A stretch of 64,000 nucleotides of DNA, from positions 7,208,598 through 7,272,597 of the forward strand of contig OY365810.1 in NCBI GenBank assembly GCA_959347315.1, read 5' to 3'. The stretch comes from Bimastos eiseni (taxonomy: Eukaryota; Annelida; Clitellata; Crassiclitellata; Lumbricidae). The position numbers were made by a program, and so were the translations under genes. The notes under the pieces were generated by a model. It was given only the letters and a program-made list of their open reading frames with translations. It did not search any database and had not been told where the DNA came from. The stretch's first letter is position 1, and every line of letters starts with the position of its first letter. Below, piece by piece: positions 10,151 through 19,699 of the stretch.

Positions 10151-11270
10151 CTTCAATCTCTCCTATGAAGCTTTCGTCTTCAAGAAACTCTTCTAATTCC
10201 ACTTTCTTGAAGTTTTCGTTAAAGCGTTTAAATTCTCTTTGATTTAAAGACTGACACTGTTTTTGCAATTCGTCTGCTGTAACAGATAAGCCTGAAACTG
10301 TGCGACATATATCGCTAGCTGATCCTTTAGCCATGATTTTCTGGCAGTTCAAACTGTAACTTTGTAGATGCGACAGATGTGCATCAATATCTACTTCTTC
10401 CATTTGAAGTTCTTTCAATTTGCCCTGCCTCTTTGAACAGAGACTTTGCAAAAGAGAATCTGCCTGAAAATCCAAAACCTGTTTCAATTCATCTCTTCTA
10501 TTTATAACATCCTTTTCCAACATTTCCACCTTCGCCAGCATGTCCTCCTTCATCTTGATGAGTTCTGCATTTTTCACCAGTGTCTGGGAACTGCACTGAT
10601 ATATCGTCTCAATGTTTCTTTCAATCTCCTTACGAAAGTCGTCCACATATTTATTAACGTGAGAACCATCGTGATGTTTATGACTGTCAATAAAGCAGAT
10701 AGCGCATTCCACAGTTTTTCAATCTGCGCAATATATATCAAGAAGCTTTTGCTCATGGATTGCACAGACTTCCGGTAGAAGATTTTCCATGGCATCATTG
10801 TCACTTACTTTCTGCTCTTGTATTCGCCTTAATTTATGATTCTCCGTTAACTTTAATTTGTTGTGGTGTCTGCGGCATAATTCGCAAAACTTCTGATTGC
10901 AATCAACGCAGAAAATGTCCGCTTTCACAGCTTTGCCGTCCATGAGACATCTGTCGCATAGGTCTCTTGACTCGGACTGACATGGAGAAGTTGCCACTTG
11001 TATGAGCTTAGCAATGTCATAGTTATTAGGCAATCCAGAGAATCCTTCTGGAGGAATCTTAAACTGTCGTCTACAGATTGGGCAAGGTAGCTCATCGCCA
11101 GGTCCTTTATTCTGTTTTCTTCCGAACTGTTGAAGACATTTCATGCAGAATGTATGAATGCAAGGTAATGCTTTAGGATCGGTGTAGACGTTGGTACATA
11201 CGCAACAACTAACAATGTCGTCCAAGTTTGAATTCTCAAAGGCAACACGGTTGGAATCTTCATTAGCCAT
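10151..11270 (-). pseudogene. RING, B-box and coiled-coil exon of TRIM gene 1 with nonsense codon
   Basis: The start is ATG at 11270; the exon ends at a GTAAGT donor (10150-10145) and is 1120 nt, exactly the length in the paralogue. The RING-HC finger reads CCVCTNVYTDPKALPCIHTF with all eight ligands, followed by B-box 1. At 10721-10719 the codon is TGA instead of the paralogue's TGC, replacing a conserved B-box 2 cysteine; the frame then continues in register through B-box 2 (ECAICFIDSHKHHDGSH) and the coiled coil. This is therefore a single base substitution, not a frameshift. Apart from the stop, the exon shows no indel, so the loss looks recent. Confidence 0.8.
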
Positions 11271-11995
11271 TTCACTGTCCTCAATTGCGAGGTTAATACT
11301 GACCTAAATTCAATATTCGTCTGCAAGTAACGAATTAAGACATCGGTTATGCAGGAATTAACTGGTTTCGTCTCAATTGCAGATCAATGGATAAGCGTTG
11401 TGCAAATATGTTTAAATCAAATCAAATATGTTTATTAGGCTATACAATGGACAATTAACCAAAGTTCACAGCAAGGAGTGGTAGGTGACATACAATTAAC
11501 AAATTGACGTTGGTGCGAAATAAAAGTAAAAAACTGATGCACATGAGACCCAATTGAACGCTCTGAGTGTAAGGAAAAGGAATTAAATCAGTGATGAAGA
11601 AACGAAATCTCGGCTGGTAGCGAGTTACAGTAATCAATGCATCGGAAAACAATGCATGTACTATAGAGGCAAAAGTGAGGAGGGAACAGATCGCCTGACA
11701 GCTAGAAGGTGATAGAAACTAGGCTAAGTGGGATTAGGGATGGGTTCAGCAAACGAAGGAGTGCTGATTATGGTAACACTCAAGGCACGAACACTATAGT
11801 AGAAGAGGTGAACAATTGAAACCGTTCAGAAAGTAGGTCATAAGGAGCTGCTGACGTGTGCCAAGCCAGAGCAGCCTAGTTTTTTTTAGAATTGATAGAG
11901 AAACGATTCGAGGACATCCAGCAATGGAATTCTGAAGAAACAGGCGCAATACATTGAGCGGGGACAAGTTGATCTGCAGGCGTGTAGGCCTACGG
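11271..11995. other. 5' flank of TRIM gene 1
   Basis: The first ~90 bases upstream of the ATG are related to the same region of gene 2 (shared CTGCAAGTAA and surrounding sequence), so they are probably 5' UTR or proximal promoter. The rest shows no gene and no clear TATA element. Confidence 0.4.
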
Positions 11996-12986
11996 TGTCA
12001 CGGTCCTTCTTCTCGGTCGAACCGTGACGGTTCGTTTCCTCTATTCACCAAACACGAACAACGACGCTTCTTGATGTTTAAGAGATATAGTAATATTATA
12101 CATACAACTATCTACACGTAGCTTCTAGAAATTAACTAGATAGAAGTCGACTTGTCTCTTGAAGATCGTCACGTTCTACGCCCAGTTGCTGTTCCATTGG
12201 TTCACCTAGACCCTCACTTGCCCACCCCTCGACGCTGGTTGGTGGGAGCCCCCTCTACTACTAAAGTTCAAGTCACTCCTAGTGTACCGTTGAAGCCCAA
12301 GGTTTTGAGGCGTGGTTTAATGAATACCTGCCGCCTGCTAGCTACCAATCAGATCTCCCCAAAGCATCTCATCCGCCTAGGGTACAATCTTAACACTTCT
12401 AGATTTTGGCTCCACTCACCGAGTTAGGTTTGATTGACAAGACAGTGATAGCTTGTTATTCAGTTTATCGCAAAACTGACCGCCCACAACACTTCTCCTT
12501 TAATGACGTTTTAGAGGTCCCTTGAGATTAGAGAGTTATTAGCATCAAAAAAGATCATAGGCCTCCGGGGATTAAATTCCTGCTCCGCCGTCGACCCATT
12601 AATATCCTAGGCGTCTCTTTCCCCTCTGCCCTCGGTTCATTGGGCGTCGGAACCAGCTGAGACCGGTTCCTTCGGTCTCATATTACCGTCGCTGCCCTGG
12701 CGGCTGGAGGACTTTCGTCAATGAATCGTCGCTAAAGTGACCGCTATCCCTCGCCGAACAGCTAAGGGATTAGATTCAGCCTCTGGCGTCGAATTTCTTC
12801 TTCGTGGCAATTCACATGGATGCCCTCGTTGACGCGGTGAATTGACGCGGGTCGCCTGAAGTGCATCTCGATAGGGTAGATGCCCCCCGCCGTCCTCCCT
12901 CCAGATTCGTGGTTAGCTGTCCTCCACGTAGCCTCTGAGTTCGGATGCATTTCTTTAGCGCCTTTGCAAAAGCTCCAGTCGTGACA
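11996..12986. mobile_element. probable solo LTR (991 bp)
   Basis: The block begins TGTCACGG and ends CGTGACA, an LTR-like short terminal inversion (TGTCACG/CGTGACA) with TG...CA ends. It is flanked by TACGG (11991-11995) and TATGG (12987-12991), a 4-of-5 match to a 5-bp target duplication. It is richer in G+C than its surroundings, has no long frame, and lies in an interval where gene 1's 5' flank is about 0.8 kb longer than gene 2's. I infer a solo LTR, possibly Gypsy-type. The orientation is undetermined. Confidence 0.5.
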
Positions 12987-13119
12987 TATGGTATCATGAA
13001 CAAAGGCCGCTTCCTAAAGAGGTATTTCAGTTAAGAAAAATGCGATATAGAGGCTATTTTCAGCGCACCCACTGAGTGTAAAATTAATTCCTAAGTGAAG
13101 CTAGCTTAAAACTTATTTC

Positions 13120-13506
13120 CTAGCCTTCTTTTTGCAAATTTATAGAAGCAATAATAATTACAATACTATTATAGATTCTCACACACCTTCACTGCAGTTC
13201 TCCGCTGGTGGCCTATCGCTGCAATTCGTTCACATGAAGTGCCACGTATACAAATCTATGACCAAATCTGGTTATAATATTGAAACTACCAAATACTATG
13301 GTTAGGAAATTGGAAATAAAAGCCAGATGTTCACAGTGAGCCTATTAAACAACCAACGAGCAGTCTCCGAGCCTCGTAATTTTAACTTTTCTTCTAGACG
13401 CATAGGCCATAGCACATCATCTTTAGGCTTAAGCCTCCGTGTAGCAGGCCTCTGTAGCTATATCAAATGGCTGTGGCTCAGTTCAACCCGTCATCCGCGC
13501 AACGAC
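13120..13506. repeat. paralogous 5' flank block, gene 1 copy
   Basis: Related along its length, with many substitutions and small gaps, to 23581-23965 upstream of gene 2 (shared CACTGCAGTTCTCCG, CAGGCCTCTGTAGCTA-like and ATTGAAACTACCA words). It marks the upstream limit of the old tandem duplication unit; similarity ends exactly where the palindrome begins. Confidence 0.8.
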
Positions 13507-13507
13507 A

Positions 13508-13642
13508 GTAACAGCTGTATTACATGTATTTCCACGATGTTTACGTAATGTTAGAATTTTCATGCGTGGTTGCCATTGGTAATTCGCCCAGTGTGCGCTT
13601 GTCCTAGAAATCATAACCATTTCCCCGTAGACGGTGCCGAAT

Positions 13643-13731
<89 letters not shown>

Positions 13732-13732
13732 G

Positions 13733-13785
<53 letters not shown>

Positions 13786-13916
13786 GGCACCGTCTACGGG
13801 GAAATGGTTATGATTTCTAGGACAAGCGCACACTGGGCGAATTACCAATGGCAACCACGCATGAAAATTCTAACATTACGTAAACATCGTGGAAATACAT
13901 GTAATACAGCTGTTAC
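13508..13916. repeat. perfect palindrome, 137-bp arms around a CT/GA tract
   Basis: Arms 13508-13644 and 13780-13916 are exact reverse complements with no mismatch. Between them are about 86 bases of (CT)n, a CGATCG turn and about 45 bases of (GA)n. Open frames across it are Ser-Leu or Arg-Glu repeats and mean nothing. Either a real young foldback formed by template switching, or an assembly or library chimera. Confidence 0.9.
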
Positions 13917-13972
13917 TCTCGATCGATCGATCGATCGATCGAGAGAGAGAAAGAGAGAGAGCGAGCGAGAGA
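13917..13972. repeat. (CGAT)n and (GA)n simple repeat
   Basis: Five tandem CGAT units run into an imperfect GAGA tract directly outside the right palindrome arm. Confidence 0.8.
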
Positions 13973-14418
13973 ATGCAAAATGTATATGTTAATATCCACG
14001 GTTTTCTTTAGCAACTTCCTCGAACCAACTCGTTCACAGTGAACTCATCAGGTGAGATCTGCAACGATCCAATCTGGTGTGTCATAAACCTACTAACCCC
14101 TCATTAAATGGGTTTGAAGAAATTAAAATTGGCGTCGTAAACCTAGAGTCATGTATCTGCAGGCAGCAGGCCTATGTATGACACTATAGATCATGTGTTA
14201 TTTGCTGCATTTAGCATGGATCAATTCAAGACTTTACCTAAATAGAAGTTGGGTCAATGAAAGGAAGTCTTGCAAAATGCATAATGCAAAAATATAGTTT
14301 TGATGAAAATTAAGCTTGCTGAAATAGAATAGCATTTGTGCTAAATGTGAATTATCTACACCAAGTGTTGAAATCATTCTTGTAGAAGTAGTAGTAGATT
14401 GACGATAAAAATCTTGCG

Positions 14419-15106
14419 TAATGGGTCCAATCTAATGCCCATGAGTCTCGCCTAATGTCCAATGGTCCCATCTAATGCCCATGAGTCTCGTCTAATGCCC
14501 ATCGCTACCATCTAATGCCCATGAGTCCCATCTAATGCACATGAGTCTCGTCTAATGCCCATGGGTCCCATCTAATGCCCACAAGTCTCGTCTAATGTCT
14601 ATGGGTCCCATCTAATGCACATGAGTCTCGCCTAATGCTCATGAGTCCCATCTAATGCCCATGAGTCTAGTTTAATGCCCATGGGTCTCATCTAATGCCG
14701 ATGAGTCCAATCTAATGCCCATGAGTCTCGTCTAGTTCCCATGGATCCCATCTAATGCCCATGAGTCCCATCTAATGCACATGAGTCTCGTCTAATGCAC
14801 ATGAGTCTCGTCTAATGCCTATGGGTCCCATCTAATGCCCACAAGTCTTGTCTAATGTCCATGGGTCCCATCTAATGCACATGAGTCTCGCCTAATGCTC
14901 ATGAGTCCCATCTAATGCCCATGAGTATCGTCTAATGCCCATCGCTACCATCTAATGCCCATGAGTCCCATCTAATGCACATGAGTCTCGTCTAATGTCT
15001 GTGGGTTCCATATAATGCCCATGAGTCTCGTCTAATGCCAATGGGTCTCATCTAATGCCCATGGGTTCCATCTGACGCCAAACGGGTCCCATCTAACGCC
15101 CATGGG
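14419..15106. repeat. 20-bp minisatellite, about 34 copies
   Basis: The unit is close to TCTAATGCCCATGAGTCYCR. Copies ending CCCA and CTCG often alternate, giving a 40-bp higher-order period, and blocks of several units recur (the 14460-14660 block resembles 14840-15000). It shows no coding potential and no spacers of CRISPR type. Confidence 0.9.
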
Positions 15107-15399
15107 AATCCTGGCAGGGTCGAGAGTCGAGACGTTGGCAGAATAAAGTGAGAATAAGCTACACAAACAGATGACTCATTACAGTTCACCGCCATATTTA
15201 GACAGAAAGTTGCTCAACCAAAAATTATACTGCTTAAATAAATCTACTACGGTCTACTAAAGAATAATAATGGCTATAGGCATATACTCCTTAGGATGAA
15301 TTCCTATGGCAGATGGACTACTTACACAGCTCGCTGTTCGCATTAGACAACAAATACTGCCATGTGTGTTTCGGACCTTAATACAAGGTTTATATAAAC
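15107..15399. other. spacer, nothing recognised
   Basis: Short non-coding stretch between the minisatellite and the old 3' flank remnant. Confidence 0.4.
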
Positions 15400-15858
15400 C
15401 TGATTTAATTTTTTAAATATTACAAATAGATTATATGGTGTTATTTTCTTTTTTAATTTAATTTTGCAGCATTCTGCTGAAAACGCGGTAAACGGCCGAC
15501 ATATAAGCAAACGATCTGGCACAGTCGGCTAATATTTTACTGATACAGGCATGCTTCTTTGATTTCAAAGAATAATCCTGACTGGCAAATCGTCTTGTCC
15601 ACATCATATTTAAATATTTTATGCCGTATGACACTGGTCTTCAGATGCCGGTAATTGATACTAAGTCATTTAACTAAATCAACAATCTACAGAACCAATG
15701 CTTCATATGTTTAGTATGACACAGCTGCACTATACTGTGCTGTCTTTGTTAAGCCAAAGATGTTTAGAGCACAAGGACATAGTCACAATAATAACATGTA
15801 AAAGTACAATTTACACTGAATGCCAGAATAGGCATTAGCTGCATTTTTAGAGTTAGGC
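15400..15858. repeat. older paralogous 3' flank, attached to propeller remnant B
   Basis: Related at moderate identity to 6850-7267 and 17660-18077 (shared TTCTGCTGAA, CGATCTGG, ACACTGGTCTTCAG words). It is the original 3' flank of TRIM gene 2, now separated from it by the inserted 1.9-kb flank of gene 1. Confidence 0.75.
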
Positions 15859-16181
15859 CTATCTTAATTCAAAAATCAAAATCTGTCCAGCTTTGCTGAA
15901 TATACCTTCGTTGTCAGCAACCAACAGTCGACCATTCGATTCATCTAAGAGTATCTTCAAAGGATCATCCAGTTCGTATTTTCCCTCTGAGATGAGTTCT
16001 TTCTTAAAATTTAAATCTGAATCCAGTAATAAAACTCGACTGTTCCTTTTATCAACGACCATCACAAATCCATTTCCATCGACGGAAAAATGAATTGGAC
16101 AATTCATTTGTCCAAGGGTACATCCACGTTTTCCACCGAATGACTGTTTTAGTTCTCCATCTTCATCCACTAAGCACACTG
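15859..16181 (-). pseudogene. truncated propeller exon (remnant B)
   Basis: It encodes the last ~106 residues of the NHL propeller (from CLVDEDGELKQSFGG to IFSKAGQILIFELR and a TAG stop), with its own substitutions relative to both other copies (for example VVDKRNSRVLLL, LISEGKYELDD). Its 5' side stops abruptly at CACACTG and runs into the duplicated block; nothing codes beyond except a few chimeric residues. The best reading is the displaced original end of gene 2. Confidence 0.85.
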
Positions 16182-17577
16182 CTGATATGTGGTTCATACT
16201 GAACATGTGGTATTTACATTTGCATCATCTCATCATGGTTGTCATCATACCTGGCATGTATGTCTCTGGCCGCAGTCTGGCGGTCCATAGCAAGTTGTCG
16301 GCTGGATTCATATTCAGCAGGGCTTCATTTCGTTTGTTGAACATAGACGTATACGATTCCCTCAGGAGTTGGTCCCACATCGAAGACGAGAATCCTTCCA
16401 TCTCTCCACCCCCTCGACCTGAGTAATCACATTCATTGTCGACGACGACCAGTAGCCCACTCGGCTATTGCAGTTGCATCCTGACGGGACATCTCAGATC
16501 GAGGCTCTTCCACACGAGCAGCAATGCAAATTGTAATGCAAATTCGGACTCAACAGCAACACTCTGTTCTTGAAACACCGTTCCTTCTCTGTCTATCACA
16601 ACGATTAAAACCTCCGATTAGCCGGCTTTATATATAGGATGACTGATTATAGGCCCCCTAATGGCCCCTATATAGCTACTTTATTCGATAATCACACAAA
16701 GCATCAAAGAACAAATCTGGATACTTGTTTTTTTAGGATGCAGAGCTTTGTGGTGTCATATTTAAAGGAGGTATATATGACGTTTATGACGAAGGGATAC
16801 GGGGTCAAAAGTCGTCTTAAATTGTATGACGTCAGTTTTCAGACTTTGGTGGTGATTTACCTATCATGTGCAGATCCCCACAAAGTTGATCTGCAAGTCG
16901 CATTTGTGGGTGTTATTGACGCTGATTGTGAATAGTCATAGAAGCTATTTCAAACGAATTTAAGGTTATTTGATTTTAATATAAAATGGCACAAGAATAT
17001 TTATGTGCCAACTTCTGGAAGCGACGAGGCTCTTAACACGCAGCCTAGATAACCGAACCAAACGATATTGAAATTAACAAAGCAAATATGACTTACAACA
17101 ATACACTTGTTTGTGAATGCCTATAGCTGCAAAAATAGATAATACAATATATTATTATATTTAAAATAATTGAAACGTTAAACATGTTATTTTGTATGAT
17201 TGTAAAATGTCTTGTCATGGATAGTGTAGACGGAAAGATTCTCAATTAGAAATGTAGACAACTCATGAAAGAAACTCGACTATACTAATTATATGGTAAC
17301 TTTAGGCTGCTGTAGATTGATCTTTTTGGGTATTGAACTGATGATAGACTTACAACCAGGATTGAATTATCAAACTTGAACTGGGGGGAGGGTTGAAAAT
17401 TATTCACGTGTCCATGGAGATGTCTCTCGACCTTAATTTTTACGGACCTGAAATAGGCTCTGAAATAGGCGCATAGGCCTACATCTCAGAGAACCAAATG
17501 CTGTTTAACTGATCAATGTGCTGCATCATAGTATTTTTAAATGAATCCACGTGCATAGCTCGCATTAGATAACTGCG

Positions 17578-17612
<35 letters not shown>

Positions 17613-18857
17613 TGGGACTTTAAAACTAGTTTCTATCAGCCAGATTATATACGTCGATGAGCCAGATTTTTAAATATTTTTTTGCAATTTTCTGCTGAAG
17701 AGGCGGCAAACGACAGACGTATAAGCAGACGATCTGGTGCTATCGGCTAATACATGTATTTGAATTATACATTAGGCATGGTTCTTTGTTTTTCATCGAA
17801 TAATCTTGAATGGCAAATTGTCATGTCCAAACAATACCTACATATTTTATACCGTACGACACTGGTCTTCAGGCGCTGGTAATTGATATTGATTTATTGA
17901 ACTAAATCAACAATATACAGAATCAATGCATCTAATGCCTAGTATGACGCCACTGCCCAACTAAGCTCGTCTTTGTTAAGCCGGAGATATTTAGTACAAG
18001 GACACCGTCACCATAATGATAAGCAAACGTACAATTTAACCTGAATTCAAGTCGAATCATGATCTACATTTTTGTAGTTATGTTAATTCGAAAATTGAGA
18101 TGTGTCCCCTCCTGCTGAATATACCTTCGTTGTCAGCCACAAACAGTCGACCATTTGATTCATCTAAGAGTATCTTCAAAGGATCATCCAGCTCGTGTTT
18201 TCCCTTTGAGAGGAGTTCTTTCCTAAAATTTAAATCTGAATCCAGTAATAAAACTCGACAGTTCCATTTATCAATAACCATCACGAATCCATTTCCATCG
18301 ACGGAAAAATGAATTGGACAATTCATTTGTCCAAGGGTACATCCACGTTTTCCACCGAATGACTGTTTTAGTTCTCCATCTTCATCCACTAAGCACACTG
18401 TGTGCAGACAGTCATCACCACTGTGGCCGCAGCTAACAATAAAATGACCACTGGCCAGTTTTATCGCATGCCATGGACGGCGAGTACCAATGTCTGATAG
18501 ATCTATTTGTCGTATTAATTGTCCATTTGGCGAATATTCGTTTAATTTATCATCCCATAGAAGAGCCAAAATTACATTACATTCGTTTGTGATTGACAGG
18601 CTGCCTTCCAAAAAGGGCGCATCAGAGTTTCCAGTTGGCCATTCATTTATTAATTTTCCATTTGGATCAAGTCTGTAGACGATCTTCATCTGACGCGGAC
18701 CTTTGTAATCTAAAATGTAGAGACACTTATTTATGCTGCAGGATGCTATGTCCTTTGGACGAAGTAATTCCTTCAAAAGCAATCGACGACTGAAATTTAA
18801 GTTACTCGAATCGTAAACTTCAACTTCTGAACTCTTTTCATTCACAACAAACAATTC
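16179..18857. repeat. recent segmental duplication, inserted copy
   Basis: Copy of 5361-8053. The left junction shares only CTG (16179-16181) between the broken propeller exon and the start of the block. The right side merges smoothly into gene 2's own exon where the two paralogues align. It repeats every feature of the source, including the polyadenylation signal, the TG repeat (17579-17609) and the possible minus exon (16225-16418). Confidence 0.95.
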
Positions 18858-18967
18858 ATCGTTTAGGATCGTCAATCCACGGATCTCTCTCTTCTTCTCT
18901 TCAGAAGCTTTTGTTCTGATCTTCTGAACTAAGACTGGATGCCAATTGCTTTCACTCAGAATTTCAT
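18078..18967 (-). CDS. propeller exon of TRIM gene 2
   Basis: It is entered in phase 1 after the acceptor CTACTTGCAG and ends with TAA. The first ~35 codons (DEILSESNWHPVLVQKI...) are gene 2's own, diverged from gene 1; the rest is nearly identical to gene 1 except one patch (LSDIGTRRPWH). It contains the repeated propeller strands described for gene 1. Upstream of 18967 the frame remains open to 19097, but that reads into intron and a transposon, so the ATG there is not used. Confidence 0.85.
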
Positions 18968-19666
18968 CTGCAAGTAGAAACAACCCTTTAAAATTAATTC
19001 GAGTCATTGAAGACGGTTGCGGCATATAATAAATCTTCAACCGACGTGCACTCTTAGAAAGGTTCAGGTGAAATGCCTGAAAATTCAGCTGTTTCACCTG
19101 AATTAGTTCAGGCCAAAATACCCAGTCAAAGGTTCTAGTTAGCTGCCTAAAGTTCAGGAAATTTACCTGAACTGTTCAGGAAGGGTTTATCATCATCAAA
19201 CGGCCACGGATCGTTAAACAACAACGCTGGAAAAGCTACCCAATAGGTTCAAATACGATCTGGAAAGAAGCAATGTTCTAACAAGTATTGTTAGATGTGT
19301 TTTATATTGTTTTGACAAAATAAAAAAATAGCTGCCAACTGTCTTTAAACCCAAAACCTCTATGCCATTGTACAACATCTCAACCAAACGAGCTACTCAA
19401 CCATCGGTTAAAGCTTAACATTTAGTCCGTGATAAGCTGATGAAATAGTATGCCTCAAGCAAAAAATTAAATAGGACTCCCTGAATTCTACAGATGGGCC
19501 CAATGTAACCTGAACTTCAGGCAATAAAAGTTCATCTGAATGGTTCCGTATTTTCATATCTGAACCTTTCTAAGAGTGTATATAGGGCAATGTACGCCAT
19601 AAGTAAATTACCAATCTAAGACAAATTACCACATCCACGTGTGTAAAGTACATGTAAATAATCGTT

Positions 19667-19699
<33 letters not shown>

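Larger units (their letters stand above)
7268..11270 (-). pseudogene. TRIM-NHL gene 1 (copy A), RING/B-box/coiled-coil/propeller, disrupted
   Basis: Tandem paralogue of the gene at 18078-22522. The first exon (11270-10151) carries the RING, two B-boxes and coiled coil, but codon 184 is TGA where the paralogue has TGC. A middle exon (9829-9527) stays open. The counterpart of the paralogue's 114-nt exon, around 9075-9180, lacks the acceptor because the intron end and exon start are deleted. The final propeller exon (8163-7268) is intact and almost identical to that of gene 2. As written it could make at most a 183-residue RING plus B-box 1 protein. The lesions suggest a decaying gene whose 3' end looks fresh only because of the recent copy event. 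A transcribed, truncated regulator cannot be excluded. Confidence 0.75.

Noticed and set aside
10719..10721. In-frame TGA at a cysteine position, as in selenoproteins
   Set aside because: The position is a structural zinc ligand of a B-box, not a redox site. The gene has a second lesion and I see no SECIS-like structure in the 3' flank. A plain nonsense mutation is the simpler reading.
13483..13992. Long Ser-Leu and Arg-Glu repeat proteins on both strands
   Set aside because: Translations of the CT/GA microsatellite and of the mirror-image palindrome arms.
14419..15106. CRISPR-like regular repeats
   Set aside because: Head-to-tail repeats without unique spacers in a eukaryotic genome: a minisatellite. 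The same applies to 46062-46640, 51244-51440 and 53713-54366.
18968..19097. Extension of the propeller exon to an upstream ATG
   Set aside because: A clear acceptor sits at 18968 in both genes, and the ATG at 19097 lies inside the MITE.
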